From Alphaproteobacteria bacterium (GTDB lineage Bacteria; Pseudomonadota; Alphaproteobacteria; Micropepsales; Micropepsaceae), in contig JADHVO010000002.1 in the NCBI GenBank assembly GCA_016783965.1, forward strand, positions 124,001-188,000: a DNA stretch of 64,000 bases, in the 5' to 3' direction. This document shows, piece after piece, positions 1 through 10,673 of this stretch. The position numbers were made by a program, and so were the translations under genes. How positions within the stretch are numbered: the first letter of the stretch is position 1; each line of letters starts with the position of its first letter. The notes beneath the pieces were generated by a model that did not search any database, was not told the origin of the DNA, and worked only from the letters and a program-made list of their open reading frames with translations.

Positions 1-584
1 CAGGCGTCGCGCAGCGGTGCGAAGCCCTGCGACGCCCATGCGTCATACCATCCGGCGAAGTTGGCGGCGAGGTGCAGGAGCGCATCGTCCGCCGACGGAA
101 CAGTCGCACCCAGGGCCTTGAGCGAGGTCGCGGGGTATTCGAGCCCTTCGGGATGGGTGGCGAGGTTGGCGCCGATGCCGATGGCGAGCCAGTCCGGCGG
201 CTCGCCGCCCTTGCTGGCACTTTCCAGCAGGATGCCGACCAGCTTCGTGCCGTTGGCAAGTATGTCGTTGGGCCACTTCACCCGCAGCGCCGCCGCGGGC
301 GCGAAGTGCTGGAGCATGTCGCAGGCAGCGATTGCCGCGGCAAAGGAAAGCTGGGCGCACTCATTGGCCGGTCGGCCCGGGCGGACCATCAGGGTGGCGG
401 CGAGGTTGCCGGTGGGCGAGTCCCAGGACCGGCCGCGACGGCCCCTCCCCGCTGTCTGGCGCGCGGCGGTGATCCAGATCGGGCCGGGCTCGCCGGCGGC
501 AGCGAGGCGCTTGGCCTCCTCGTTCGTGGAGTCGATGACGTCGAACGTCTTCAAGCCATAGCCTCTCGGCCAGGAGGTGCTCAC
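1..584 (-). CDS. birA: biotin--[acetyl-CoA-carboxylase] ligase, 3' end outside the window
   Basis: This protein attaches biotin to the biotin carboxyl carrier protein of acetyl-CoA carboxylase. About 194 codons are present, and the C-terminus lies beyond the window edge. The reading from the GTG at 584 shows DSTNEEAKR, the biotin-ligase motif GRGRRGRSWDSPTGN, KWPNDIL, and a distal GWYDAWASQGFAPL segment typical of the family. The start is chosen as GTG because it overlaps the nuoN stop (GTGA) and gives the usual N-terminus WPRGYGLKTFD. No N-terminal DNA-binding domain precedes the catalytic core, so this is a monofunctional ligase. A birA directly behind nuoN is a common alphaproteobacterial order and suggests co-transcription. 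Confidence 0.93.
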   Translation of the reverse strand, partial: MSTSWPRGYGLKTFDVIDSTNEEAKRLAAAGEPGPIWITAARQTAGRGRRGRSWDSPTGNLAATLMVRPGRPANECAQLSFAAAIAACDMLQHFAPAAALRVKWPNDILANGTKLVGILLESASKGGEPPDWLAIGIGANLATHPEGLEYPATSLKALGATVPSADDALLHLAANFAGWYDAWASQGFAPLRDA

Positions 585-2029
585 GGGAACAGCGCGTGGG
601 CCGCCTGGCCGGCAATGGCGATCAGCGGAGCGGGAAGAACGACGAAGAAGATGGAAATCGCGGAAGTGCCCCACATCAGCGCATGCGTGCCGCCACCGAT
701 GTTGTGATCGAAGCCGCGCTTCGGCTCGTCGAAGTACATGATCTGGATGATGCGCAGGTAGTAGAACGCGCCGATCACGCTGGCGACGATGTTGATGATC
801 GCGGGGATATAGAGATGCGCCTGCATGGCGGCGCCGAAGACGTAGATCTTGGCGAAGATGCCGGCGAGCGGCGGGAGCCCTGCGAGGGAGAACGTCAGCG
901 CGCCCAGCGCCAGCGCGAAGTACGGCTGGGTGCGGGCGAGGCCGGCGAGGTCGCGAATGTCCTCGACGCTTTCACCGTCGCGGCGCATGGCAGCGATGCA
1001 GGCGAACATGCCGAGATTGGTGACGAGGTAGTAGGCAAGATAGACCAGCATGCCCTGGATGCCGGCCTGGGTACCCGCGGCGAGGCCGAGCAGCGCGTAG
1101 CCGACATGGCCGATGGAGCTGTAGGCGAGCAGGCGCTTGATGTTGGTCTGACCGATGGCCGCCACGGCGCCGAGAATCACCGACAGCATCGAGACGATCA
1201 CGATGATCTGCTGCCACTGGTGCGCGACGGCAGGGAACGGCGCGATCACAGCGCGGATGAAAAGCGCGAAGGCGGCGACCTTGGCGGCGGTCACGAAGAA
1301 GGCGGTGACGGGCGTCGGTGAGCCCTCGTACACGTCCGGCGTCCACATGTGGAACGGAACAGCGCCGACCTTGAAGGCGAGCCCGGCGATCAGGAAGACA
1401 AGGCCGAAGATCAGGCCGTAGTTATGCGCGAGGTCTGCGCCGGGCTGCGCCGTCGCAACGGCGATCGCGTGGAATTCGGTCGTACCGGTGAAGCCGTAGA
1501 TCAGCGAGATGCCGTAGAGCAGCATGCCGGAGCTGAGGGCGCCGAGGACGAAATATTTCAAGCCGGCTTCGGTGGAGCGGAGGTTGTCGCGCTGGAACGC
1601 GGCCAAGACGTAGAGCGCGAGGCTTTGCAGCTCCAGCCCCATATAGAGAGCGATGAAGCTGGAGGCCGAGACCATCAGCATCATGCCGAGCGTGGCGAGC
1701 AGCATGAGGATGGGGAGTTCGAAGCGCTGGCGTTCCTCGAGAGCGAAGAACTCGTTCGCCATCAGGAGGCAGAAGGCCGAGCCGGCGAGGATCAGGAGCT
1801 TGGTGAAGCGGGCGAAACCATCGACCACGAACGCGCCGTGGAAGGCCGTATTGGTGCCTGTGTTGGCGAACACGATCCAAGCGGCGCCGGCGAGCAGGAC
1901 GATCGCGAGCCAGGAGACGACGCGCGAGGCCGTGTCGCCGATCATGACGCCGCCGACCAGCAGCACCATGGCGCCGATGGCGACCATCAGCTCCGGCAGA
2001 AGTACGAGGAGATCGGCTTGCAGGTTCAC
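581..2029 (-). CDS. nuoN: NADH-quinone oxidoreductase subunit N
   Basis: A membrane-arm, antiporter-like subunit of proton-pumping complex I, 482 residues, which is the usual length. The sequence is almost entirely hydrophobic helices. It carries the family segments [16 protein letters not shown] and [19 protein letters not shown], and [14 protein letters not shown] in the discontinuous helix region. The start ATG overlaps the nuoM stop by 4 bases (ATGA), and the stop overlaps the birA GTG start, so translation is probably coupled. It is the last structural gene of the nuo operon. Confidence 0.98.
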   Translation of the reverse strand: MNLQADLLVLLPELMVAIGAMVLLVGGVMIGDTASRVVSWLAIVLLAGAAWIVFANTGTNTAFHGAFVVDGFARFTKLLILAGSAFCLLMANEFFALEERQRFELPILMLLATLGMMLMVSASSFIALYMGLELQSLALYVLAAFQRDNLRSTEAGLKYFVLGALSSGMLLYGISLIYGFTGTTEFHAIAVATAQPGADLAHNYGLIFGLVFLIAGLAFKVGAVPFHMWTPDVYEGSPTPVTAFFVTAAKVAAFALFIRAVIAPFPAVAHQWQQIIVIVSMLSVILGAVAAIGQTNIKRLLAYSSIGHVGYALLGLAAGTQAGIQGMLVYLAYYLVTNLGMFACIAAMRRDGESVEDIRDLAGLARTQPYFALALGALTFSLAGLPPLAGIFAKIYVFGAAMQAHLYIPAIINIVASVIGAFYYLRIIQIMYFDEPKRGFDHNIGGGTHALMWGTSAISIFFVVLPAPLIAIAGQAAHALFP

Positions 2030-3534
2030 TTCACGGACTCCTGCGCCAGCTTGCGGGCGCCTTCGACGGCGAGCGCGGCCTTGTGCTCAGTGATCAGGTT
2101 CGCGACCGAGGCAGACGTCACGTCGAACACCGGCTTCGGATAGACGCCCATGGCGATGGTGATAACCACCAGCGGCGCGAGGATCGCGACCTCGCGCTTC
2201 GAGAGGTCCTGGATGGTCTGGAGCGCGGGCTTGACCAGATCGCCGAACACCACGCGGCGGTAAAGATAGAGCGCGTAGGCGGCCGACAGGATCACGCCGG
2301 TGGCGGCGAAGATCGCGACCCAGGTGTTGGCGAGGAAGGCACCCAGCATGGTCATGAACTCGCCCACGAAGCCGCCGGTGCCCGGCAGACCGACATTGGC
2401 GAGGGTGAAGATCATGAAGCAGGCGGCGTACATCGGCATGCGGTTGACGAGGCCGCCATAGGCCGTGATCTCTCGCGTGTGCATGCGGTCGTAGATCACG
2501 CCGACGCAAAGGAACAGCGCGCCGGAGACGACGCCGTGGCTCAGCATCTGGAAGATGCCGCCGTCGAGGCCCTGCTGCGTGAGGGTGAAGAGGCCCATGG
2601 TCACGAAGCCCATATGGGCAACCGACGAATAGGCGATGAGCTTCTTGATGTCCTCCTGCGCCAGCGCCACCAGCGAGGTGTAGATGATGGCGACGATGGA
2701 GAGGACGAAGACCAGCGGGGTGAAGACCTCGGACGCGCTCGCGAACATCGGGATCGAGAAGCGCAGGAAGCCGTAGCCGCCCATCTTCAAAAGGATGCCG
2801 GCCAGGATGACGGAGCCGGCAGTCGGCGCCTCCACATGCGCGTCGGGCAGCCAGGTGTGAACCGGCCACATCGGCATCTTGACCGCGAAGCTGGCGAAGA
2901 AGGCAAGCCAGAGGAAGCGTTGCGCCCACGGGTCGAAGTGGAAGTGAAGCAGCGTGACAATGTCAGTCGTGCCCGCCTGGAAGTACATGTACAGGATCGC
3001 GAGCAGCATCAGCACCGAGCCGAGCAGCGTGTAGAGGAAGAACTTGTAGCTGGCGTAGATGCGCCGCTTGCCACCCCAGACGCCGATGATGAGGTACATC
3101 GGGATCAGGCCGGCTTCGAAGAAGATGTAGAAGAGGATGAGATCGAGCGAGGTGAAGACGCCGATCATCATGGTCTCGAGCGCGAGGAAGGCGACCATGT
3201 ATTCGCCGACGCGCTCGTCGATCGATTCCCAGCTCGCCAGGATGCAGAACGGCATCAGGCCGGCGGTGAGCACGACGAACAGCATGGAGATGCCGTCGAC
3301 GCCCATGCGGTAGCCGATGCCGGGGCCGAGCCAGTCGGCGGATTCCACGAACTGGAAGGCGGCCGTCGAGCCGTCGAAGTTGAACCACAGCACCAGTGAC
3401 AGGACGAGCTCGGCGATGGTGACGAACAGCGCAATCCAGCGCGCGTTGCTGTCGGAGCCGCGGGCGATGGTCAGGATCGCGGCCACGCCGACCAGCGGCA
3501 GGAAGGTGATGATAGAAAGGATGTGGTTCATCAT
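2026..3534 (-). CDS. nuoM: NADH-quinone oxidoreductase subunit M
   Basis: A proton-channel antiporter-like subunit of the complex I membrane arm, about 502 residues. It contains the conserved [21 protein letters not shown] segment (channel Lys and Glu region), [14 protein letters not shown], and a helix-breaking [12 protein letters not shown]. The start is placed at the first ATG of an ATGATGA string. That ATG overlaps the nuoL stop by 4 bases, while a second ATG three bases on would also work. A longer in-frame reading upstream would run into nuoL and is rejected. The 3' end overlaps nuoN by 4 bases. Confidence 0.98.
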   Translation of the reverse strand: MMNHILSIITFLPLVGVAAILTIARGSDSNARWIALFVTIAELVLSLVLWFNFDGSTAAFQFVESADWLGPGIGYRMGVDGISMLFVVLTAGLMPFCILASWESIDERVGEYMVAFLALETMMIGVFTSLDLILFYIFFEAGLIPMYLIIGVWGGKRRIYASYKFFLYTLLGSVLMLLAILYMYFQAGTTDIVTLLHFHFDPWAQRFLWLAFFASFAVKMPMWPVHTWLPDAHVEAPTAGSVILAGILLKMGGYGFLRFSIPMFASASEVFTPLVFVLSIVAIIYTSLVALAQEDIKKLIAYSSVAHMGFVTMGLFTLTQQGLDGGIFQMLSHGVVSGALFLCVGVIYDRMHTREITAYGGLVNRMPMYAACFMIFTLANVGLPGTGGFVGEFMTMLGAFLANTWVAIFAATGVILSAAYALYLYRRVVFGDLVKPALQTIQDLSKREVAILAPLVVITIAMGVYPKPVFDVTSASVANLITEHKAALAVEGARKLAQESVK

Positions 3535-5552
3535 GGCGTCGCTCCCGCCACCATGAACCACGTGACCAGGGCGACGACGCCAATCAGCATAGCAAAGGCG
3601 TAGTGATAGACATAACCGGTTTGCAGACGCACCGCGCCGCGGGTGGCATCCAGCACGCGCGCGGCGATGCCGTCAGGGCCGAGGCCGTCGATGACCGTGC
3701 CGTCGCCGCGCTTCCACAGGAAGCGGCCGATCTTCTGCGCCGGCTGGACGAACAGGAAGTCGTAGACCTCGTCGAAGTACCACTTGTTGTAGAGGAAGAG
3801 GTACAGAAGCCCGCGCTTCGCCGCCATCTGCCGCGGCAAGTCGGGGTTCAGGATGTAATAGTACCAGGCCACGAGGAAGCCCGCGATCGTCAGCACGAAG
3901 GGCGCGAACTCGACCCAGAGCGGGAATTCCTCCGGCATGGGCTTCAGGCCATTGCCGGCGATGGCGCCGAGCGCGCCGTGCCAGAAATTGAGCGAGCCTT
4001 CGCCGAGGAAGTAGTGCGTGAAGGCCATGCCGGCGAACACCGCGCCGAGCGCGAGTGCGCCGAGCGGCACCAGCATCACCAGCGGGGATTCGTGGACCTC
4101 GGACAGCGCGGGGGCATGATGATCGCCGTGATCGTCGTCCTCCGCATCGCTGTGGCTGTCGCTGTGCGAGAGCTCCTGGTGGTCCAAACCGCGATAGCGG
4201 CCGTGGAATGTCATGAGGAACTGACGCCAGGAATAGAACGAGGTCATGCCGGCAGCGACGAGCGTGAGCACGAAGGCGTAGCCGGCCATCGGGGCGTGCG
4301 AGGCGTAGGCGGAGTTGATGATCGCGTCCTTGGAATAAAAGCCCGCGAGACCGACGCCGAGCAGCGGGATGCCGACGCCGGTCAGCGCCAGGTTGCCGAT
4401 CAACATCATGGTCCAGGTGAACGGGATCTGCTTCCACAGGCCGCCCATCTTCCGCATGTCCTGCTCGTGATGCATCGCGTGGATGACCGAACCGGCGGAG
4501 AGGAACAGCAGCGCCTTGAAAAAGGCGTGGGTGAAGAGATGGAACATCGCGCCGCCGTAAGCGGACACGCCGGCGGCGACGAACATGTAGCCGAGCTGCG
4601 AACATGTCGAATAGGCGATGACGCGCTTGATATCGTTCTGGAAGAGGCCGACGGACGCGGCGAAGAACGCGGTCGAGGCGCCAATGAAGGTCACGAACTC
4701 CAGCGCGACCGGTGCGTGCTCGAACATCGGCGAGCAGCGGCAAACCAGGAATACGCCGGCGGTGACCATGGTGGCGGCATGGATCAAGGCGGAGACCGGG
4801 GTCGGACCTTCCATCGCGTCCGGTAACCAGGTGTGCAGGCCCAGCTGGGCCGACTTGCCCATGGCGCCCACGAACAGCAGCAGGCAGAGCAGCGTCAGCG
4901 TGTCGATGTCCCACGAGCCGAAGTGCATCGTGTGGCCGACCATGGACGGGGCGGCCTTGAACACCGCGTCGAAGTCCAAGGTGCCGAACACCGCGAAGAC
5001 GCCGAAGATGCCGAGCGCGAAGCCGAAATCGCCGACGCGGTTGACGATGAAGGCCTTGATGGCCGCGGCGTTGGCCTCCGGCTTCTTGTACCAGAAGCCG
5101 ATCAGCAGATAGGACGCCACCCCGACGCCCTCCCAGCCGAAGAACATCTGGAGGAAGTTATTGGCGGTCACCAGCGCGAGCATCGCGAAGGTGAAGAACG
5201 ACAGGTACGAGAAGAACCGCGGGCGGTGCGGGTCTTCCGCCATGTAGCCGATCGAGTAGAGGTGCACGAGCGACGAGACGCCGGTCACCACGACCAGCAT
5301 GACACCGGTGAGCGCGTCGACGCGGATGGTCCAGTCGACGCGCAGGTCGCCGGAATAGATCCACGGCATGATCTGCACGGTGTGCGAATGACCGAGCATG
5401 GTGACGTCGTAGAACGCCATGACCGAGAGCGCGGCGGAGACGAACAGCGCGCCGGTGGTGATCAGCTCCGACGCACGGGCACCGATGAAGCGGCCGAGCA
5501 GGCCCGCGATGGCCGAGGCGATGATCGGGAGAAAGACGATTGCCGAGTACAC
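3531..5552 (-). CDS. nuoL: NADH-quinone oxidoreductase subunit L
   Basis: The distal proton-pumping subunit of complex I, 673 residues, with the long C-terminal lateral helix expected for NuoL. Visible family segments are [36 protein letters not shown] and [15 protein letters not shown]. Between roughly residues 458 and 488 a loop is extremely rich in His, Asp and Ser (for example [12 protein letters not shown]) and separates two membrane segments. A polar loop at this position occurs in some alphaproteobacterial NuoL proteins; its role is unknown. It overlaps nuoM by 4 bases and lies 4 bases after nuoK. Confidence 0.98.
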   Translation of the reverse strand: MYSAIVFLPIIASAIAGLLGRFIGARASELITTGALFVSAALSVMAFYDVTMLGHSHTVQIMPWIYSGDLRVDWTIRVDALTGVMLVVVTGVSSLVHLYSIGYMAEDPHRPRFFSYLSFFTFAMLALVTANNFLQMFFGWEGVGVASYLLIGFWYKKPEANAAAIKAFIVNRVGDFGFALGIFGVFAVFGTLDFDAVFKAAPSMVGHTMHFGSWDIDTLTLLCLLLFVGAMGKSAQLGLHTWLPDAMEGPTPVSALIHAATMVTAGVFLVCRCSPMFEHAPVALEFVTFIGASTAFFAASVGLFQNDIKRVIAYSTCSQLGYMFVAAGVSAYGGAMFHLFTHAFFKALLFLSAGSVIHAMHHEQDMRKMGGLWKQIPFTWTMMLIGNLALTGVGIPLLGVGLAGFYSKDAIINSAYASHAPMAGYAFVLTLVAAGMTSFYSWRQFLMTFHGRYRGLDHQELSHSDSHSDAEDDDHGDHHAPALSEVHESPLVMLVPLGALALGAVFAGMAFTHYFLGEGSLNFWHGALGAIAGNGLKPMPEEFPLWVEFAPFVLTIAGFLVAWYYYILNPDLPRQMAAKRGLLYLFLYNKWYFDEVYDFLFVQPAQKIGRFLWKRGDGTVIDGLGPDGIAARVLDATRGAVRLQTGYVYHYAFAMLIGVVALVTWFMVAGATP

Positions 5553-5556
5553 GCCT

Positions 5557-5865
5557 TCAGCCCTTCATCAGGTTGACGTCTTCCACGGCGATCGTGCCGC
5601 GGTTGCGGAAATAGACGACGAGAATGGCGAGCCCAATGGCGGCTTCCGCGGCCGCGACGGTCAGGATGAACAGCGCGAACACCTGCCCCACCAGATCGTG
5701 GAGGAAGGACGAGAACGCGACGAAGTTGATGTTCACGGCGAGCAGCAGGAGCTCGATCGACATCAGGATGACGATGATGTTCTTGCGGTTCAGGAAGATG
5801 CCGAACACACCGATGGTGAAGAGCATCGCCGCGACGAACAGGTAGTGGCCAAGACCGATTGCCAT
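5557..5865 (-). CDS. nuoK: NADH-quinone oxidoreductase subunit K
   Basis: A small complex I membrane subunit, 102 residues with three hydrophobic helices, the normal size. The segment [17 protein letters not shown] carries the conserved membrane Glu, and a second acidic position follows in [12 protein letters not shown]. An in-frame extension to 5898 exists but overlaps nuoJ. The start MAIGLGHYL matches the family N-terminus and lies one base after the nuoJ stop. Confidence 0.97.
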   Translation of the reverse strand: MAIGLGHYLFVAAMLFTIGVFGIFLNRKNIIVILMSIELLLLAVNINFVAFSSFLHDLVGQVFALFILTVAAAEAAIGLAILVVYFRNRGTIAVEDVNLMKG

Positions 5866-5866
5866 C

Positions 5867-6487
5867 TTACGCCCCCTGCCCCGGCTTGACGTCCACAACC
5901 GTCATGGCGTCGGCCATGGTGCGGGCATTCTGCTGTCCGATGTTCTGGCGGCGGACGCCCGGACGGCGTCGCAGGGTCAGCACGATGGCGCCGATCATCG
6001 CGACCAGGAGGACGAGGCCCGCGATCTGGAAGTAGTAGACATAGTCCGTGTAAAGGATCCGGCCGATCGCCTCGGTGTTCGAGATGTGGGTTGGCGTCGG
6101 TGCGCCAAGGGTCGCGCTCGCGGCGGGCGAGAACTTCCAGAGATAGGTGGCGGCGATCAGCTCGCCCAGCAGGACGACGCCGACACCGGCGCCAACCAGG
6201 AAATACTCCTGCGCGCCGCGCTTCAGCTCCGCGAAATCGACGTCGAGCATCATGACGACGAAGAGGAAGAGCACCGCGACCGCGCCGACATAGACGATGA
6301 CCAGGATCATCGCGAGGAACTCGGCGCCGAGAAGAACGAACAGGCCGGCAGCGTTGAAGAAGGCGAGGATCAGGAAGAATACCGAATGCACGGGATTGCG
6401 TGCGGTGATCACCGCGAACGCGGACCCGATCAGGATGGCGGAGAAGGCGTAGAAGGCTATTGCCTGAAGGAGGGCTCCGGAGATCAT
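5867..6487 (-). CDS. nuoJ: NADH-quinone oxidoreductase subunit J
   Basis: A complex I membrane subunit, 206 residues with about five hydrophobic helices. The diagnostic stretch is [22 protein letters not shown], which contains the pi-bulge region involved in coupling. After the last helix, a polar tail of about 40 residues ([20 protein letters not shown] and onward) faces the cytoplasm. The start ATG at 6487 overlaps the nuoI stop by 4 bases. A much longer open frame upstream is only the out-of-frame reading of nuoI. Confidence 0.97.
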   Translation of the reverse strand: MISGALLQAIAFYAFSAILIGSAFAVITARNPVHSVFFLILAFFNAAGLFVLLGAEFLAMILVIVYVGAVAVLFLFVVMMLDVDFAELKRGAQEYFLVGAGVGVVLLGELIAATYLWKFSPAASATLGAPTPTHISNTEAIGRILYTDYVYYFQIAGLVLLVAMIGAIVLTLRRRPGVRRQNIGQQNARTMADAMTVVDVKPGQGA

Positions 6488-6972
6488 CTGTAAGGCGCGT
6501 CCAGTTCGAGGTTGCGCGCGATCTCGCGCTCCCAGCGGTCGCCGTTCGCGAGCAGCCGTTCCTTGTTGTAGTAGAGCTCCTCGCGCGTCTCGGTCGAGAA
6601 CTCGAAGTTCGGCCCCTCGACGATGGCGTCGACCGGGCAGGCTTCCTGGCAGAGGCCGCAGTAGATGCACTTCACCATGTCGATGTCGTAGCGCGTGGTG
6701 CGGCGGCTGCCGTCTTCGCGCGGCTCGGCCTCGATGGTGATGGCCTGGGCGGGGCAGATGGCCTCGCACAGCTTGCAGGCGATGCAGCGTTCCTCGCCGT
6801 TTGGATAGCGGCGCAGCGCGTGCTCGCCGCGGAAGCGGGGCGAGAGCGGACCCTTCTCGAACGGGTAGTTCAGCGTCGCCTTGGGGCGGAAGAAGTAGCG
6901 CATCGCCAGGACGAAGCTGGTGATGAACTCCCAGAAGAAGAGCTGGCGCGCAGTGCGGTCGAGGCTGGCCAT
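6484..6972 (-). CDS. nuoI: NADH-quinone oxidoreductase subunit I (two 4Fe-4S clusters)
   Basis: A peripheral-arm subunit of 162 residues that carries clusters N6a and N6b on the electron path from NADH to quinone. Two ferredoxin motifs are seen, [12 protein letters not shown] (Cys63, 66, 69, 73) and [12 protein letters not shown] (Cys102, 105, 108, 112), each a full four-Cys set. The start MASLDR is preferred over an ATG five codons upstream because GGGAG lies seven bases before it. The gene follows nuoH by 11 bases and overlaps nuoJ by 4. Confidence 0.98.
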   Translation of the reverse strand: MASLDRTARQLFFWEFITSFVLAMRYFFRPKATLNYPFEKGPLSPRFRGEHALRRYPNGEERCIACKLCEAICPAQAITIEAEPREDGSRRTTRYDIDMVKCIYCGLCQEACPVDAIVEGPNFEFSTETREELYYNKERLLANGDRWEREIARNLELDAPYR

Positions 6973-6983
6973 GTGGCGCTCCC

Positions 6984-8057
6984 TCACGCGTGATGGCGGA
7001 AGACGAGCACATAGCCCGCCGTGACCACCACCCAGAGCAGCGACGTCGGCAGGAACACCTTCCAGCCGAGGCGCATGAGTTGATCATAGCGATAGCGCGG
7101 CACCATGGCCTTCACCATCGCGAACAGGAAGAAGACGAAGAGCATCTTGAGGCCGAGCCAGATGACGCCAGGGATCAAGGTGAACGGCGCGACGTTCAGC
7201 GGCGGCAGCCAGCCGCCGAGGAACAGGATCGAGGTCATGGCGCACATCAGGAGCACGCTGATGTACTCGCCGAGGAAGAAGAGCAGGAACGGCGTCGCCG
7301 AATATTCGACGAAGAAGCCGGCGACGAGCTCGGATTCGGCTTCGACCAGGTCGAAGGGCGGGCGGTTGGTCTCCGCCAGTGCCGAGACAAAGAAGATCGG
7401 CAGCATGGGGAAGAGGATCGAGAACATGTTCCAGCCCGCGAAGGCGAAGACGCTGCTGGTTTCCTGGGCGCGCACGATGTTGGAGAGGTTCAGCGAGCCG
7501 GCGAACAGGAGCACGGTGATGATCACGAAGCCGATCGAGACCTCGTAGGACACCATCTGCGCCGCGGCGCGCAGCGCGGAGAGGAACGGGTATTTCGAGT
7601 TGGACGCCCAGCCGGCCATGATGATGCCGTAGACGCCCAGAGACGACACTGCGAAGAGATAGAGGATGCCGACATTGATGTCGGCGGCGACCCAGCCGTT
7701 GTCGAGCGGCACCACCGCCCAGCCGGCGAAGGCCAGCGTCGCAGTGACGAGCGGCGCAAGGAAGAAGATGACCTTGTTGGCGCCGGCGGGGACGACGACC
7801 TCCTTGAGCAGGAACTTGAACGCGTCCGCGATGGTCTGAAGCAGGCCGAACGGGCCGACGACGTTGGGGCCGCGGCGAAGCTGCACCGCCGCCCAGATCT
7901 TGCGGTCCAGCAGGATGACCGCGGCGACCAGGAGCAGCATCAGGAATTCGAGGATGCCGAGCACCGTCACCTGTCCCAGCGTCCAGCCCCAGGCATAGGG
8001 AAGATCGATGCCGAACCAGTGCTTGAACACCCAGGTCCATGCGTGAATGAGCGCCAT
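6984..8057 (-). CDS. nuoH: NADH-quinone oxidoreductase subunit H
   Basis: The membrane subunit that forms most of the quinone-binding cavity, 357 residues with about eight helices. The conserved loop segments [39 protein letters not shown] and [14 protein letters not shown] are all present, including the acidic residues of the E-channel. The start ATG lies four bases after the nuoG stop. That junction is identical over 21 bases to the one after nuoF. Confidence 0.98.
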   Translation of the reverse strand: MALIHAWTWVFKHWFGIDLPYAWGWTLGQVTVLGILEFLMLLLVAAVILLDRKIWAAVQLRRGPNVVGPFGLLQTIADAFKFLLKEVVVPAGANKVIFFLAPLVTATLAFAGWAVVPLDNGWVAADINVGILYLFAVSSLGVYGIIMAGWASNSKYPFLSALRAAAQMVSYEVSIGFVIITVLLFAGSLNLSNIVRAQETSSVFAFAGWNMFSILFPMLPIFFVSALAETNRPPFDLVEAESELVAGFFVEYSATPFLLFFLGEYISVLLMCAMTSILFLGGWLPPLNVAPFTLIPGVIWLGLKMLFVFFLFAMVKAMVPRYRYDQLMRLGWKVFLPTSLLWVVVTAGYVLVFRHHA

Positions 8058-8075
8058 CGCCCTACTCCGCCGCCA
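8055..8075. repeat. 21-base junction sequence, copy 1 (nuoG/nuoH)
   Basis: Exactly the same 21 bases occur at 10653-10673. On the minus strand it encodes the end of the upstream protein (Ala-Ala-Glu, TAG), GGCG, and the ATG of the next gene. Confidence 0.9.
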
Positions 8076-10191
8076 TCTTGGACTGGCCGGTGACGAAGAC
8101 GCGGCTGCATTCTGCCATCGTCACGCTGGCGCGGGCGATGGGGTTCGTCAGGTAGTAGTCGGTCATCGTGCTCGCGAGTGGATGCGCAGTGTCGAGCGGA
8201 CCGGACGCGCCGACGTTCGCCCAGTTGGTTTGCGTGGCACCGGCGTGCGGCACGACCTCATGGTGGTCGGCGTATTGCGGCGCGTCGGCGACGATCGCGG
8301 CGCGCAGCGCGTCGAGATTGTCGTATGGCAGGCGCTTGCCGAGCACGTCGGACAACGCGCGGAGGATTGCCCAATCCTCCTTGGCCTCGCCGGGCGGGAA
8401 GACGGCGCGGTGCGCGGGCTGCACGCGGCCCTCGAAATTAGCGTAGAGGCCTTCCTTCTCCGTGTAGGCCGCGCCCGGCAGGATGACATTGGCGTTGTGT
8501 GCGCCGGCGTCGCCGTGGCTGCCCTGGTAGACCACAAATGCGGAGCCGAGATGGGCGACATCGCATTCGTCGGCACCGAGCAGGTAGATGAAGTCGATCT
8601 CGCCCTTCTGCGCGCCGCCGATGATGCCGGCGACGTCGCGGCCACCCTCACCCGGCACGAAGCCGAGGTCGAGCGCGGCGACGCGGGAGGCGGCGGTGTG
8701 CAGGACGTTGAAGCCGTTCCAGCCGCCTTCGGCCGCCGTGCCGGCCGGGCCGATCATGCCGGTGTCGGCGGCGATCTTGGCGGCGAGGCGCAGGATGGTG
8801 GCGCCGTCCTTGCGGGCGACCGCATCGGCGCCGACGATGACCATCGGGCGCTTGGCGTCGTGCAGTACTTTGGCGAAGGCGTGGGAGCCGTTGGCCATCT
8901 GATCCAGCACCTCGACGGACGCGCCCAAATTCTTGACCGGATAGGTCTGGTCGTGGGTCACGCCAATGCCGGCGATCTGGACGTTGCCGTTCGACCAGGT
9001 CTTGCGGATGCGGGCGTTGAGCACCGGGGCTTCCCAGCGCGGGTTGGCGCCGACGAGCAGGATCGCATCGGCGGCTTCGACACCGGCGATGGTGGTGTTG
9101 AAGAGGTAGCTCTGGCGTTCGCCACCCAGCTGAGCGCCATCCTGGCGGCAGTCGAGGTTCTTCACGCCCAGCGAGCCCATCAGATCCTTGAGCGCCTTGA
9201 TCTCCTCCGCCGCGGCGAGATCGCCGGCGATGGCCGCCATCTTGTCCGGCGTAGTGGACGAGACCTTGGCGGCGATAGCGGCAAAGGCTTCGGCCCAGGT
9301 CGCGGGCTGGAGCTTGCCGGACCTGCGAACGTATGGACGGTCGAGACGCTGGCGCACGAGGCCGTCGCAGGCGTGGCGCGCCTTGTCGCTGATCCACTCC
9401 TCGTTCACAGCCTCGTTGAGGCGCGGCAGCACGCGCATCACCTGCGGCCCGCGGGTGTCGACGCGGATGGCGCAGCCCTGCGCGTCCATTACGTCGATTG
9501 AGTCGGTCTTGCGCAGCTCCCATGGGCGCGCGTTGAAGGCGTAAGGCTTGGAGGTCAGCGCGCCGACGGGGCAGAGGTCGACCACATTGCCAGAGAGTTC
9601 GGAGGCGAAGGCCTTCTCGAGATAGGTGGTGATCTCCATGTCCTCGCCGCGGCCGGTGGCGCCGAGGTCGTTGACGCCCGCGACTTCGGTCGCGAAGCGG
9701 ACGCAGCGCGTGCACTGGATGCAGCGGGTCATCACCGTCTTGACCAGCGGGCCCATGTACTTGTCTTCGACGGCGCGCTTGTTCTCGTGGAAGCGGTTGA
9801 AGGCGGCGCGGCCGTAACCCATCGCCTGGTCCTGGAGATCGCACTCGCCGCCCTGGTCGCAGATCGGGCAATCCAGCGGGTGGTTGATCAGCAGGAATTC
9901 CATCACGCCTTCGCGCGCCTTGCGGGCGATCGGGCTGTCGGTGTTGATCCTGGCCGGCGTGCCGTCGCGGTTCGGGAAGATGTCGCGGACCTGGAGCGCG
10001 CACGAGGCCTGCGGCTTCGGCGCGCCGACCCATTCGACCAGGCACATGCGGCAATTGCCGGCGACGCTGAGGCGCTCGTGGTAGCAGAAGCGCGGAATCT
10101 CGGCGCCGGTCTGTTCGCACGCCTGGAGCAGCGTGAGGTTGTCGTCCGCCTCGATTTCCTTGCCGTCGATGATGAGCTTGCGGGACGGCAT
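8062..10191 (-). CDS. nuoG: NADH-quinone oxidoreductase subunit G
   Basis: A large iron-sulfur subunit of the peripheral arm, 709 residues. The N-terminal 2Fe-2S ligands are Cys36, 47, 50 and 64. The His-ligated 4Fe-4S motif has His104 and Cys108, 111, 117. A third cluster has Cys157, 160, 163 and 207. A degenerate molybdopterin-oxidoreductase-like domain follows. The extra N7 cluster of some NuoG proteins is not seen. The start is MPSRKLI, whose ATG shares one base with the stop of the DUF3291 gene (TGATG); 50 upstream in-frame codons overlap that gene and are rejected. Confidence 0.98.
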   Translation of the reverse strand: MPSRKLIIDGKEIEADDNLTLLQACEQTGAEIPRFCYHERLSVAGNCRMCLVEWVGAPKPQASCALQVRDIFPNRDGTPARINTDSPIARKAREGVMEFLLINHPLDCPICDQGGECDLQDQAMGYGRAAFNRFHENKRAVEDKYMGPLVKTVMTRCIQCTRCVRFATEVAGVNDLGATGRGEDMEITTYLEKAFASELSGNVVDLCPVGALTSKPYAFNARPWELRKTDSIDVMDAQGCAIRVDTRGPQVMRVLPRLNEAVNEEWISDKARHACDGLVRQRLDRPYVRRSGKLQPATWAEAFAAIAAKVSSTTPDKMAAIAGDLAAAEEIKALKDLMGSLGVKNLDCRQDGAQLGGERQSYLFNTTIAGVEAADAILLVGANPRWEAPVLNARIRKTWSNGNVQIAGIGVTHDQTYPVKNLGASVEVLDQMANGSHAFAKVLHDAKRPMVIVGADAVARKDGATILRLAAKIAADTGMIGPAGTAAEGGWNGFNVLHTAASRVAALDLGFVPGEGGRDVAGIIGGAQKGEIDFIYLLGADECDVAHLGSAFVVYQGSHGDAGAHNANVILPGAAYTEKEGLYANFEGRVQPAHRAVFPPGEAKEDWAILRALSDVLGKRLPYDNLDALRAAIVADAPQYADHHEVVPHAGATQTNWANVGASGPLDTAHPLASTMTDYYLTNPIARASVTMAECSRVFVTGQSKMAAE

Positions 10192-10655
10192 CAGGCGCAC
10201 TTCTTTTCGAGAAAGAGTTTCGCAGACGGAAGATCGGCCCAGCCGAAGGCGAAATCGGACGGACCGTGGGCGTTCAGATGATCGAGACGCTCTTTGGCTT
10301 CGGCGACGGTCGGAACGTGGCCGGGTTCGACCCACCACATCGCGACCGTGTTCACCTTCGGCGTCTCGAAGAACTCATGCTTGCGGGCGTAGATGTTGCG
10401 GTGAACGGTCTGGAACACGAAGCGGCCAAGGTCGTCCGCCGTTTCCCACACCGACATGTTCACGGCCATGCTCTCGTCGCCCGGCCAGTGCAGGCCGACG
10501 GCGCTTTCGCCGGTTTCGTTCTTGAGCCGCCAGACGAAGCCGGGCATGCGCTCGGCCATCGCATTGACGCGCGCGAGGTTGTCGTAGAAGTCGGCCATGC
10601 GCGGATCGTCCGGTCCGCCCAGCACCCTTCCGATGTTCACCTGCGCCAGATGCAT
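10191..10655 (-). CDS. DUF3291 domain-containing protein inside the nuo operon
   Basis: 154 residues beginning MHLAQVNIGRVLGG. The features PRMADFYDNLARVNAMAE, PGFVWRL, NMSVWETADDLGRFV and a WW-VEPGHVPTVAEAKERL segment match the DUF3291 family, which resembles small monooxygenase-like ferredoxin-fold (ABM-type) domains. No function is established and no cofactor motif is visible. It sits between nuoF and nuoG, four bases after nuoF and sharing one base with nuoG. It must therefore be co-transcribed with complex I. It is not a known subunit, so a link to NADH or quinone chemistry is only inferred from position. Confidence 0.85.
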   Translation of the reverse strand: MHLAQVNIGRVLGGPDDPRMADFYDNLARVNAMAERMPGFVWRLKNETGESAVGLHWPGDESMAVNMSVWETADDLGRFVFQTVHRNIYARKHEFFETPKVNTVAMWWVEPGHVPTVAEAKERLDHLNAHGPSDFAFGWADLPSAKLFLEKKCA

Positions 10656-10673
10656 CGCCCTACTCCGCCGCCA
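10653..10673. repeat. 21-base junction sequence, copy 2 (nuoF/DUF3291 gene)
   Basis: Identical to 8055-8075; here it forms the end of nuoF and start of the DUF3291 gene. Confidence 0.9.
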
